Shown here: in pieces, positions 1-6,434 of the stretch
How the letters are laid out: every line of letters starts with the position of its first letter
Position numbering within the stretch: position 1 is the first letter of the stretch
Assembly: GCA_031264205.1 (NCBI GenBank)
Contig: JAISEH010000101.1
Span: 1 to 8,644, forward strand
Reading direction: 5' to 3'
Origin: Candidatus Margulisiibacteriota bacterium
GTDB taxonomy: Bacteria; Margulisbacteria; Termititenacia; Termititenacales; Termititenacaceae
Length of the DNA: 8,644 nt
The notes under the pieces: model-generated
Database searches by the model: none
The model's input: the letters and a program-made list of their open reading frames with translations, nothing else
What the model was told of the DNA's origin: nothing
Made by a program: the position numbers and the translations under genes

Positions 1-668
1 GGAGTCATTTCGCCTTTGAGCGGCATGAAATCCTGCGCTTTTTGCTGCAGGCCGGAAAAATTTTTGATGCCGCGCGCCGCCAGAGTTTTGATCGGTCCGG
101 CGGAAATGCCATTGACGCGGATCTTTTGGCCGCCGAGGGACTGCGCCAAATATTTGCCGGAAATTTCCAGAGCGGCTTTGGTCACGCCGGCCAGACCATA
201 GGTGGAGATCGCATATTCGCCGCCGATATAAGTCAGATAAATCACACTGCCGCCGCCCGCCGCCGCAAAAGCCGGCAACAAAGCATTGGTCACAGCGACC
301 AAACTGTACGAGCTGATGTCATTGGCCAGCGCAAAACCGGCGCGGCTGACTTTGTAAAAATCGCCGTGCAAATCTTCTTTGGGCACGAAAGCCAAAGAAT
401 GCACAAAAATATCCAGCTTGCCATATGTAGCGAGAACTTCCTGCCCTACTCTGGCAATGTCCGCGTCTTTGGTCACATCCAGTTCGGTAAGCAGTTTTGG
501 CTCGAACGGCTTGACCAAGTCGCTCATTTTTTCTTTGAGGCGCTCGTTTTGATACGTGAACGCAACTTCCGCACCGTGCGCGCGCAGAGCCTGCGCGATA
601 CCCCAAGCGATGCTGTAATCATTGGCCACGCCAGTGACCAGAGCTGTTTTACCTTCTAACAATTTCAC
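1..668 (-). CDS. fabI: Enoyl-[acyl-carrier-protein] reductase (NADH), FabI type; 3' end cut by window edge
   Basis: FabI catalyses the last step of each type II fatty-acid elongation cycle in the cytoplasm, reducing trans-2-enoyl-ACP with NAD(P)H. Seen: 222 residues of a short-chain dehydrogenase fold. The N-terminal cofactor region reads ALVTGVANDYSIAWGIA (residues 9-25), typical of FabI (the divergent glycine motif followed by SIAWGIA). The active-site pair is Y157 and K164 in a Tyr-x6-Lys arrangement, with the extra FabI tyrosine at Y147. RVNGISAGPIKTLAARGI (184-201) is the conserved segment before the substrate-binding loop. Family members are about 255-265 residues, so roughly 35-40 C-terminal residues lie outside the window. 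The start is GTG at 668, chosen because GGAGG lies 8 nt upstream and the family begins about here (MKLLEGKTALVTG). It follows ftsH on the same strand but has its own putative promoter, so it is probably a separate or partly separate transcription unit. FabI is distinguished from FabG by Y-x6-K rather than Y-x3-K. Confidence 0.95.
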   Translation of the reverse strand, partial: MKLLEGKTALVTGVANDYSIAWGIAQALRAHGAEVAFTYQNERLKEKMSDLVKPFEPKLLTELDVTKDADIARVGQEVLATYGKLDIFVHSLAFVPKEDLHGDFYKVSRAGFALANDISSYSLVAVTNALLPAFAAAGGGSVIYLTYIGGEYAISTYGLAGVTKAALEISGKYLAQSLGGQKIRVNGISAGPIKTLAARGIKNFSGLQQKAQDFMPLKGEMT

Positions 669-676
669 TTTACAAA

Positions 677-681
677 CCTCC
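677..681 (-). promoter_or_regulatory. Ribosome binding site of fabI (GGAGG)
   Basis: GGAGG on the minus strand, 8 nt upstream of the GTG at 668-666. This strong SD match fixes a GTG start; there is no ATG at a suitable position nearby. Confidence 0.85.
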
Positions 682-698
682 CAAATTTTATGCCCCTT

Positions 699-743
699 GC
701 CTGTATTGTTTCACACGTCAACTTCGGAATACAACAAACAGGC
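699..743 (-). repeat. Imperfect inverted repeat in the fabI leader
   Basis: Arms at 699-710 and 733-743 pair as GCCTGT/ACAGGC (6 bp) and TTGTT/AACAA (5 bp), with a single unpaired base at 705 and a 22-nt loop. It lies between the predicted fabI transcription start (about 754) and the SD. It is not followed by a U-run in the minus direction, so it does not look like an ftsH terminator. It could be an operator or an mRNA hairpin in the fabI 5' leader; which one is unknown. Confidence 0.45.
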
Positions 744-760
744 CAAAAAGCAAGAATTAG

Positions 761-789
761 AGATTACTTAATTTTTCCAAAATCGTCAA
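761..789 (-). promoter_or_regulatory. Putative sigma70-type promoter for fabI
   Basis: On the minus strand TTGACG (784-789) is separated by exactly 17 nt from TAATCT (761-766). The -35 box matches 5 of 6 consensus bases. The -10 box matches only 3 of 6, but these are the important first, second and last positions. Transcription would start near 754 and give an mRNA leader of about 86 nt before the GTG start. It lies in the 155-nt gap between ftsH and fabI, where a promoter is expected. The call is from pattern only. Confidence 0.5.
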
Positions 790-823
790 TGCGTGCGGGT
801 TTACTCAGCAAGTTGAAAAAATG

Positions 824-2719
824 TTAAGCTGCGGACTGTAAAAACTCGTCAAACTCTTTGCCTTCGAGCACTTCTTTTTTCATTAGTTCTTGCGCCAGTT
901 TTTCCATGATAGTTTTATGTTTTTGCAGAATATCCTGCGCGCGTTTGTAAGCATCGGCCAGCAGGGCGTTCATTTCTTTGTCGATACTGTCCGCTGTCTT
1001 TTCGCTAAAGTCGCGGTCATGCTGGACAAAATCCCGTCCCAAAAAAACATTTTCCTGCGCGCGGCCAAAAGTGCGGTTACCCAAAGCGGACATGCCGTAT
1101 TTACAGACGATTTGATGCGCCATTTTAGTCGCGCGCTCGAGATCATTGGCCGCGCCGGTGGTGATCTCTTTGAATTTGACGGACTCGGCGGCACGGCCTC
1201 CCAAGAGTATAGTGATTTCGTCGAGCATTTTTTGGCGGGAAACCAGATAGCGATCTTCCAGCGGTAATTGCAGCGTGTAACCTAAAGCCAGTCCGCGCGG
1301 TAGTATCGAAATTTTGTGCACCGGGTCGGCGTTGGGCGTCATCTTGGCGACCAGAGCATGGCCGATCTCGTGATAGGCGATAATTTCTTTTTCTTCTTTG
1401 GACATGACTTTGCTTTTCTTTTCCGGGCCGGCCACTACGCGGTCGATCGCCGCCTCGAGGTCTTCTCCGCCGACTTGTTTTTTATTGCGCCGCGCGGCCA
1501 GCAGCGCGGATTCATTGACCAGATTGGCCAGATCCGCGCCGGTAAAACCGGGCGTGCGTTTGGCCAAAACGCTCAAATCAACATCTTTTTCCAGCTTGAC
1601 TTTTTCCACATGGATTTTGAGTATAGCCTCGCGGCCTTTGACGTCCGGCCGGTCTAAAACCACCTGCCGGTCAAAACGCCCCGGCCGCAGCAGCGCGGGA
1701 TCGAGCACATCAGGGCGGTTGGTCGCGGCAATGACGATGACCGAAGCTTTGTCGTCGAAGCCATCCATCTCCACCAAGATCTGATTGAGCGTCTGCTCGC
1801 GCTCGTCATGTCCGCCGCCCAAACCTGCGCCGCGGTGCCGACCGACCGCGTCGATCTCATCGACAAATATTATAGAAGGCTGCGCGCGTTTGGCCTGGTT
1901 GAAAAGATCGCGCACACGCGACGCGCCCACGCCGACAAACATCTCCACAAAATCCGAGCCGCTGATATGCATAAAAGCCACGCCGGCCTCGCCAGCCACC
2001 GCTCTGGCCAACAAAGTTTTGCCGCAGCCGGGCGGCCCCATCAACAGCACGCCGTGCGGGATTTTCGCGCCGAGTTCCTGATATTTTTTCGGATTTTTCA
2101 AAAAATCGACGATTTCCTGTAATTCCTCAACCGCCTCGTCAGCGCCGGCGATATTTTTAAAAGTCGTCGTGGTCTTGCCGTCTTTGATCCAGCTTTTGGC
2201 CTTGGATTTGCCGAAAGAAATCGCTTGATTGTTGACGCCCTGCGCCTGCCGGAAAATAAAAAACCACAGTCCGGCAAAAAGCGCCAGCGGCAAAACGACT
2301 GTGCCGATAAAAGAAGCCAGCCAGTTCTGATTGGGCGAAGTGATCTTGACGTCAATGCCTTTGCTTTCCAGCAGCGGGATAAAGCCCGGATACATTACTA
2401 TATAAGTCTGCACCTTTTGCTTGTCGGTTTTTAATTCCGCTTCGACCGAGTAATCCACCGGATTGATCGTCAGCTTGCCGATTTGCTCGCTCTCGATCAA
2501 GGTATTCAGTTCCGAAAAAGTCACCGCGCGCGGCTTGGCCACCACCGCGGCGGATTGTTTCTCCACCAGCGGCTTCACAAAAGAAAGGATCAGCAAACCG
2601 ACCAAGATCAGCAGGATCAATTGCCGCCAAAACGGATTATCCTCAGGATTGGGATTTTTGCGCGGTTTTAATTTGGACGGCTTATCCGTTTTTTGCTCTA
2701 CTTTTTTTTCTTCAGCCAT
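824..2719 (-). CDS. ftsH: ATP-dependent zinc metalloprotease FtsH
   Basis: FtsH is a membrane-anchored hexameric AAA+ protease that extracts and degrades misfolded membrane proteins and short-lived regulators. Seen: 631 residues, a normal family length. The lysine-rich cytoplasmic N-terminus (1-31) is followed by transmembrane segment 1 (about 32-50), an extracytoplasmic domain (about 51-133) and transmembrane segment 2 (about 134-157). The AAA domain has Walker A GPPGCGKT (228-235), Walker B IIFVDEID (283-290) and the second region of homology ATNRPDVLDPALLRPGRFDR (332-351) with arginines R345 and R348. The M41 peptidase domain has the zinc site HEIGH (450-454) and the likely third ligand D526 in TTGAANDLERAT. 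The start is ATG at 2719, 3 nt after the hisB stop. Its SD-like AAAGGA lies inside the hisB 3' end with a long 12-nt spacing, so translation is probably coupled to hisB. The zinc motif has Ile where Ala is usual (HEAGH). Confidence 0.98.
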   Translation of the reverse strand: MAEEKKVEQKTDKPSKLKPRKNPNPEDNPFWRQLILLILVGLLILSFVKPLVEKQSAAVVAKPRAVTFSELNTLIESEQIGKLTINPVDYSVEAELKTDKQKVQTYIVMYPGFIPLLESKGIDVKITSPNQNWLASFIGTVVLPLALFAGLWFFIFRQAQGVNNQAISFGKSKAKSWIKDGKTTTTFKNIAGADEAVEELQEIVDFLKNPKKYQELGAKIPHGVLLMGPPGCGKTLLARAVAGEAGVAFMHISGSDFVEMFVGVGASRVRDLFNQAKRAQPSIIFVDEIDAVGRHRGAGLGGGHDEREQTLNQILVEMDGFDDKASVIVIAATNRPDVLDPALLRPGRFDRQVVLDRPDVKGREAILKIHVEKVKLEKDVDLSVLAKRTPGFTGADLANLVNESALLAARRNKKQVGGEDLEAAIDRVVAGPEKKSKVMSKEEKEIIAYHEIGHALVAKMTPNADPVHKISILPRGLALGYTLQLPLEDRYLVSRQKMLDEITILLGGRAAESVKFKEITTGAANDLERATKMAHQIVCKYGMSALGNRTFGRAQENVFLGRDFVQHDRDFSEKTADSIDKEMNALLADAYKRAQDILQKHKTIMEKLAQELMKKEVLEGKEFDEFLQSAA

Positions 2720-2722
2720 TTT

Positions 2723-3307
2723 TTATAAAATTCCTTTGGTGGACGGCACACCCAGCGTGCGCGGATCGAGGCTCACGGCGGCGCGCAAAGCCCGCGCCAT
2801 ACTTTTGAAAATCGCTTCGGCTTCGTGATGCAGATTGGACCCCGACAACAAACGAATATGCGCCGTGATCCCGGCCTGCGCCGCAAAAGCCCGCCAAAAT
2901 TCCTCGACCAGCTCCGCGTCAAATTCGCCAACTTTGGCCTTGGCAAACTCGGCGGAAAATTTTAAAAAAGGCCGGCCGGAAATATCCAGCGCGCATTCCG
3001 CCAGGGCTTCGTCCATCGGCAAAACAAAAAAGCCGTAGCGGTTGATGCCGATCTTGTCGCCCAGAGCGGTTTTGAAAGCGTCGCCCAAAACCAGCCCGAC
3101 ATCTTCCACAGTGTGATGCGCGTCGACTGCCAGATCACCCTGTGCCTGAATATTGAGGTCAAAATTGCCGTGCTTGGCAAACAAAGTGAGCATGTGGTCA
3201 AAAAAAGCAATGCCGGTGCTGATCTCCGACTGTCCCTGGCCGTCGAGATTTAATGCCAGCGCGATCTGGGTTTCTTTGGTCTGGCGGCTTTTTTGCGCTT
3301 TACGCAT
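2723..3307 (-). CDS. hisB: Imidazoleglycerol-phosphate dehydratase (monofunctional HisB)
   Basis: This enzyme dehydrates imidazole glycerol phosphate to imidazole acetol phosphate in histidine biosynthesis, using a manganese centre in the cytoplasm. Seen: 194 residues, the usual size of the dehydratase without the fused phosphatase of enteric HisB. Metal-binding motifs are FFDHML (35-40), DAHHTVEDVG (62-71) and the C-terminal HHEAEAIFKSMARAL (160-174), which together give the duplicated HHxxE/D pattern of the family. PMDEALAECALDISGRP (97-113) is also conserved. The reading frame stays open upstream to 3403, but the start is placed at ATG 3307: AAGGGA lies 6 nt upstream and the protein then begins as family members do (MRKAQKSRQTKETQIAL). 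The start overlaps the ruvB stop by 8 nt (ATGCGTAA), implying translational coupling. No other his gene is visible in the window. Confidence 0.96.
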   Translation of the reverse strand: MRKAQKSRQTKETQIALALNLDGQGQSEISTGIAFFDHMLTLFAKHGNFDLNIQAQGDLAVDAHHTVEDVGLVLGDAFKTALGDKIGINRYGFFVLPMDEALAECALDISGRPFLKFSAEFAKAKVGEFDAELVEEFWRAFAAQAGITAHIRLLSGSNLHHEAEAIFKSMARALRAAVSLDPRTLGVPSTKGIL

Positions 3308-4376
3308 TTGCTGTCCCTTCAAATAAACCGCCCGGCACATTGAGGTTGTCCGGTTTGGGTTTGCCCAAATGCTCGTAAGCGGCGGATGTACAAATTCTAC
3401 CACGCGGTGTCCTATCGATAAACCCCAGTTGCAGCAAATACGGCTCGTAAACGTCCTCCAGTGTCAGCGCGTCCTCATTGGTCATGGCCGCCAGCGTGTC
3501 CAGACCCACCGGTCCGCCGTTGAATTTTTCGATAATCGCGGTCAGGATCTTGCGGTCCACAGGGTCGAGGCCGAGCCGGTCTATCGCCAGAGCCTGCAAA
3601 GCCTCGTCCACCACCGCCGGCGTGATCACGCCCTGATTTTTGACCTGCGCCCAATCGCGGATCCGCCGGATGAGGCGGTTGGCAATGCGCGGCGTGGCGC
3701 GGCTGCGGCGGGCTATGGCCAGAGCGCTGTCCGTATCTACCGCCATGCCCAGCAGTCGCGCGGAACGCTGAATAATCCGGCTCAACTCCGCATCGGTGTA
3801 AAACTCCAGTTTATTGAGAATGCCGAAACGGTCACGCAGCGGCGCGGAAAGCAGGCCGACTCTCGTCGTCGCGCCGATCAAGGTAAATTTCGGCAAAGTC
3901 AGACGCAGCGAGCGCGCCGAAGGGCCTTTGCCGATCATGATGTCCAGCTCAAAATCCTCCATCGCCGCGTAAAGCACTTCCTCGACCGCGTGATTGAGGC
4001 GGTGAATTTCGTCGATAAAAAAAACATCGCCTTCCTGTAAATTGGTGAGCAGCGCGGCCAGATCGCCCGGCCGCTCGACTGCCGGACCGGAAGTAACTTT
4101 GATCGCCACGCCCATTTCATTGGCGATGACATTGGCCAGCGTCGTCTTGCCCAAACCCGGCGGCCCGTAAAAGATCAAATGCTCCAGCGGCTCGCCGCGC
4201 GCGGAAGCGGCTTTGATATAAACGCGCAGATTGTTTTTCAGGGTTTCCTGGCCGATGTATTCGTCCAGCGTGCGCGGACGGATCGACTCGGACAGGGTAT
4301 CTTCGGTTTGAGTCTCTCGGCCAATAAGACGAACGGGATCAGCTTGGTCGGTATTTTCTAGTTTTTTTTCTGGCAT
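3300..4376 (-). CDS. ruvB: Holliday junction branch migration ATPase RuvB
   Basis: RuvB is the hexameric AAA+ motor that, with RuvA, drives branch migration of Holliday junctions during recombination and repair. Seen: 358 residues. The typical N-terminal segment SIRPRTLDEYIGQ (31-43) precedes Walker A GPPGLGKTT (71-79), Walker B FFIDEIHRL (119-127), sensor 1 GATTR (168-172), the arginine-finger segment SAPLRDRFG (177-185) and sensor 2 around TPRIANRLIRR (228-238). The C-terminal winged-helix DNA-binding domain spans about 265-340, with GGPVGLDTLAA and EPYLLQLGFIDRTPRGR. An in-frame ATG lies 9 nt further upstream at 4385, but the AAAGGA SD at 4385-4390 overlaps that codon and stands 8 nt before the ATG at 4376, so 4376 is chosen. 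It is the first gene of the ruvB-hisB-ftsH cluster. ruvA and ruvC are not adjacent. Confidence 0.97.
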   Translation of the reverse strand: MPEKKLENTDQADPVRLIGRETQTEDTLSESIRPRTLDEYIGQETLKNNLRVYIKAASARGEPLEHLIFYGPPGLGKTTLANVIANEMGVAIKVTSGPAVERPGDLAALLTNLQEGDVFFIDEIHRLNHAVEEVLYAAMEDFELDIMIGKGPSARSLRLTLPKFTLIGATTRVGLLSAPLRDRFGILNKLEFYTDAELSRIIQRSARLLGMAVDTDSALAIARRSRATPRIANRLIRRIRDWAQVKNQGVITPAVVDEALQALAIDRLGLDPVDRKILTAIIEKFNGGPVGLDTLAAMTNEDALTLEDVYEPYLLQLGFIDRTPRGRICTSAAYEHLGKPKPDNLNVPGGLFEGTANA

Positions 4377-4384
4377 TAAAAACA

Positions 4385-4390
4385 TCCTTT
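4385..4390 (-). promoter_or_regulatory. Ribosome binding site of ruvB (AAAGGA)
   Basis: AAAGGA on the minus strand, 8 nt upstream of the ATG at 4376-4374. It is what decides between the two in-frame ATG codons, because the other (4385-4383) overlaps it. Confidence 0.75.
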
Positions 4391-4398
4391 TAGTTTTA

Positions 4399-4421
4399 AG
4401 AAATTATATAACAAAATTTCT
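4399..4421. repeat. Inverted repeat in the divergent intergenic region, over the ruvB -10 box
   Basis: AGAAATT (4399-4405) and AATTTCT (4415-4421) are perfect 7-bp inverted arms with a 9-nt centre. The repeat covers the putative ruvB -10 box and sits upstream of the divergent plus-strand gene, where an operator would be expected. The arms are AT-rich, so chance is a real possibility. Confidence 0.35.
4403..4408 (-). promoter_or_regulatory. Putative -10 box of the ruvB-hisB-ftsH promoter
   Basis: A perfect TATAAT on the minus strand, 26 nt upstream of the ruvB start codon. The hexamer 17 nt further upstream (GCCTTT, 4426-4431) is a poor -35 match and there is no clear extended -10 TG. Transcription would start near 4396 with a leader of about 20 nt. 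I saw no LexA-like box in this region. Confidence 0.4.
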
Positions 4422-4435
4422 CAATAAAGGCCAGG

Positions 4436-4441
4436 TATATT
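4436..4441 (+). promoter_or_regulatory. Weak candidate -10 box for the plus-strand EF-hand gene
   Basis: TATATT matches 5 of 6 consensus bases and lies 50 nt upstream of the ATG at 4491, in the 114-nt space shared with ruvB. No good -35 box sits 16-18 nt upstream. The region is AT-rich, so this is tentative. Confidence 0.2.
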
Positions 4442-4462
4442 TTTGTTAAATCTGGGTAACAT

Positions 4463-4475
4463 ATCACAAAGTGAT
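4463..4475. repeat. Short inverted repeat ATCAC-AAA-GTGAT in the leader of the EF-hand gene
   Basis: Perfect 5-bp arms around a 3-nt centre, ending 5 nt before the SD (GGAG, 4481-4484). It could be a small operator or a hairpin next to the ribosome binding site; the short arms make chance likely. Confidence 0.25.
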
Positions 4476-4480
4476 TTGCT

Positions 4481-4484
4481 GGAG
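4481..4484 (+). promoter_or_regulatory. Ribosome binding site of the EF-hand/caspase-like gene (GGAG)
   Basis: GGAG followed by a 6-nt spacer and ATG at 4491. This selects ATG 4491 over the in-frame TTG at 4443, which has no SD in front of it and would add 16 residues. Confidence 0.7.
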
Positions 4485-4490
4485 AAAAAT

Positions 4491-6434
4491 ATGAGCATAA
4501 ATTTAAATTCTTTATTTCATAAATATGATGAACCAGACCGGTTTAATGCAAAAAACAACAAATTAAGCCGACGTGAGTTTGCCAAATTGCAGCGCGACAA
4601 TCCGGAATTTAAGCAGCTAAAATTCAGAGATTTTGACGCGGATCGAGACGGCCAAATTTCTCCTGAAGAATTTCATTTTACTTTGGCTTACAAATCTCAA
4701 CTGGGAATCGAGAAAAAAGAGTTGCGAAAATTCGACTTTATCAATATTTATTTGCCGCAAAACTTAACTGACAAAAATTCTTTCGTTCAATTGTTGAAAG
4801 AAGCTCAAACTTATTATCCTGATGAAGAAGCTTCGCTGGCCGTTTTTGCGCAAGCCGATAAGAATTTGTTGGCCGCAACAGCGCAGGATAGACGCGCGAT
4901 GTTGTCGATCATATGGCTTTTTAATAGTCCCAATAGAACCATAACCGACAAAATTATCACCAAACTTAATGAATTATATAGCCAGATGTCGTCGCAAAAC
5001 ATTGAAAATATCTTTAAAGTAATGGATGCATTTCGTGAAAAAACAACACTTCACTCTATACTGTCCAATGCAGATTTAAAAGGGGATTTTTTATATCTAT
5101 TAAATCTTTCACAACAATCTACATCCGCTATTAATTATCTTTTCCTGCGGAAATTTTGTTCCGCCGAGGATCTGGCAAAGACGCCCGTGAGCGGAGAGGA
5201 AAAAACCGCTTTAGAAGCTTTATGGCAGGAATGTCAAAATTTAACCGTCCCCAATTTAAATCCGCCGCCACCAGCTAAACCGTCACCAATTACATTTCCG
5301 GAACGTTTTGCCAGCGCCGCTGAACTACAAAAAATCGTGGATTTTCGCCAGCAGCCTCTGGATCCTGACCAAAAAATAGCCCTAGTTATTTTTAACAAAG
5401 ACGATCCCAATGGCGCTTTTGAAATTAATAACATCACAGAATTAATTGCCAACGGGTATCAAGTTTGTTATTACGAAGTCGAGAGTGATCAAGAATTAGA
5501 AAATATTTTTGCTAACACCTACAATTGCAATACTCCTGACGGAGGCAAACAACGTCTCATTGATTTAATCTATCTGGGCGGACACGGCATGCCTAGTGGG
5601 ATTTCTTTTTCTCTTTCTCTAGGCAACATTACTGGGAATATTGACCTTATTCAAATCATTAACACGTTGACTAAACAATGGTCTTTTCCGCCTTTCTCTG
5701 AAGAGGAAATAAAACAGCTCTATTTTAATGAAGCTAATCCGGAGCTACTGACCAAATTTAATACCTTTGTCCAACAACTGGACTCTAAAATGCTGGACAT
5801 CACGGACAATGCTGAGATGCAAAAATGCAGTCGTTATTGTGCTCCCAAAAGCCCCGTTGTGGCGGCGGCCTGCGCAACCGGTCTGAACCAAGGATATATT
5901 CCCAATTTTGCCCATTCTCTAGCCAGAAATTTCACGGAACAAATAGTTTATGCACCGACCATAATAGCCTCTAGCAACAACACCAAGATGTTGTTTGATG
6001 AAAATCAAAACTTTAGCGGCATGCATTATTCAGATAATCCTGAGGACACTTACATCGTCCAAAATTCTAATCTGCCGCCAATCTTGAACCCAGAAAACGC
6101 TACCGCGTATATTCTTGATGAGAAAGCCGCGGCGCAATGCGTCCTGTATATGTCATCCACGGCCGTTTTGGAAAAGTTCGGCATAAAAATCAGTACTAAG
6201 GTTGACGAAAAAAATCCACATGATTTAATCCATATAGAGAGTTCTAAACAAGCATATGCAGTTCATTACGCTTCGCCAGAACAATCAGGCCGCAACAGTT
6301 TTAATTTAGGTGGACCGCTAGTGGATCATTTAGATATCGTGGAACAACCCGATGGCTCAATAATAATTCAAGAAGTCAGCAAAATTCTTTGGCTTCCAAT
6401 ATCTGTAATTCAGGTACTTTCCAACACTCCATAA
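4491..6434 (+). CDS. EF-hand protein with a clan CD (caspase/CHAT-like) cysteine peptidase signature
   Basis: I do not recognise a named family for this 647-residue protein. Seen: no signal peptide or membrane segment, so probably cytoplasmic. Residues 49-60 (DADRDGQISPEE) form a canonical EF-hand calcium loop, followed by Phe; a degenerate partner may lie at about 12-30 (KLSRREF). Residues 95-250 look mostly helical, and a proline-rich linker follows (254-270). A Rossmann-like block comes next: strands IALVIFN (296-302) and YQVCYYEV (323-330), LIYLGGHG (359-366) with candidate catalytic H365, and SPVVAAACATG (454-464) with candidate nucleophile C461. Then SLARNF (476-481) and the strand IVYAPTIIAS (485-494) follow. 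Known: clan CD peptidases show hydrophobic-His-Gly, then hydrophobic-Ala-Cys, and CHAT domains have a similar AC-x-TG. Inferred: a calcium-influenced protease or its inactive relative. The C-terminal 150 residues are unassigned. The gene is AT-richer than its neighbours. The start is ATG 4491, 6 nt after GGAG. Confidence 0.75.
   Translation: MSINLNSLFHKYDEPDRFNAKNNKLSRREFAKLQRDNPEFKQLKFRDFDADRDGQISPEEFHFTLAYKSQLGIEKKELRKFDFINIYLPQNLTDKNSFVQLLKEAQTYYPDEEASLAVFAQADKNLLAATAQDRRAMLSIIWLFNSPNRTITDKIITKLNELYSQMSSQNIENIFKVMDAFREKTTLHSILSNADLKGDFLYLLNLSQQSTSAINYLFLRKFCSAEDLAKTPVSGEEKTALEALWQECQNLTVPNLNPPPPAKPSPITFPERFASAAELQKIVDFRQQPLDPDQKIALVIFNKDDPNGAFEINNITELIANGYQVCYYEVESDQELENIFANTYNCNTPDGGKQRLIDLIYLGGHGMPSGISFSLSLGNITGNIDLIQIINTLTKQWSFPPFSEEEIKQLYFNEANPELLTKFNTFVQQLDSKMLDITDNAEMQKCSRYCAPKSPVVAAACATGLNQGYIPNFAHSLARNFTEQIVYAPTIIASSNNTKMLFDENQNFSGMHYSDNPEDTYIVQNSNLPPILNPENATAYILDEKAAAQCVLYMSSTAVLEKFGIKISTKVDEKNPHDLIHIESSKQAYAVHYASPEQSGRNSFNLGGPLVDHLDIVEQPDGSIIIQEVSKILWLPISVIQVLSNTP

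Noticed and set aside
42..659. Plus-strand open frame of 205 codons opposite fabI
   Set aside because: It is an antisense shadow of fabI caused by biased codon use. It has no SD, and its translation shows no recognisable domain.
699..743. ftsH rho-independent terminator
   Set aside because: The inverted repeat is imperfect, has a 22-nt loop, lies over 80 nt past the ftsH stop and is not followed by a U-run in the minus direction.
3308..3403. N-terminal extension of HisB to the in-frame codon at 3403
   Set aside because: It would add 32 residues that are coded inside ruvB and do not belong to the family. ATG 3307 has an SD and gives the normal length.
3369..4040. Plus-strand open frame of 223 codons opposite ruvB
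   Set aside because: Antisense shadow of an unmistakable RuvB; low-complexity translation rich in Arg and Gln, with no SD.
4377..4385. Upstream ATG at 4385 as ruvB start
   Set aside because: The SD AAAGGA overlaps this codon, leaving no spacing; ATG 4376 is 8 nt from it.
4443..4490. TTG at 4443 as start of the EF-hand gene
   Set aside because: No SD precedes it, while GGAG-N6-ATG at 4491 is a good initiation site. The 16 extra residues show no signal peptide.
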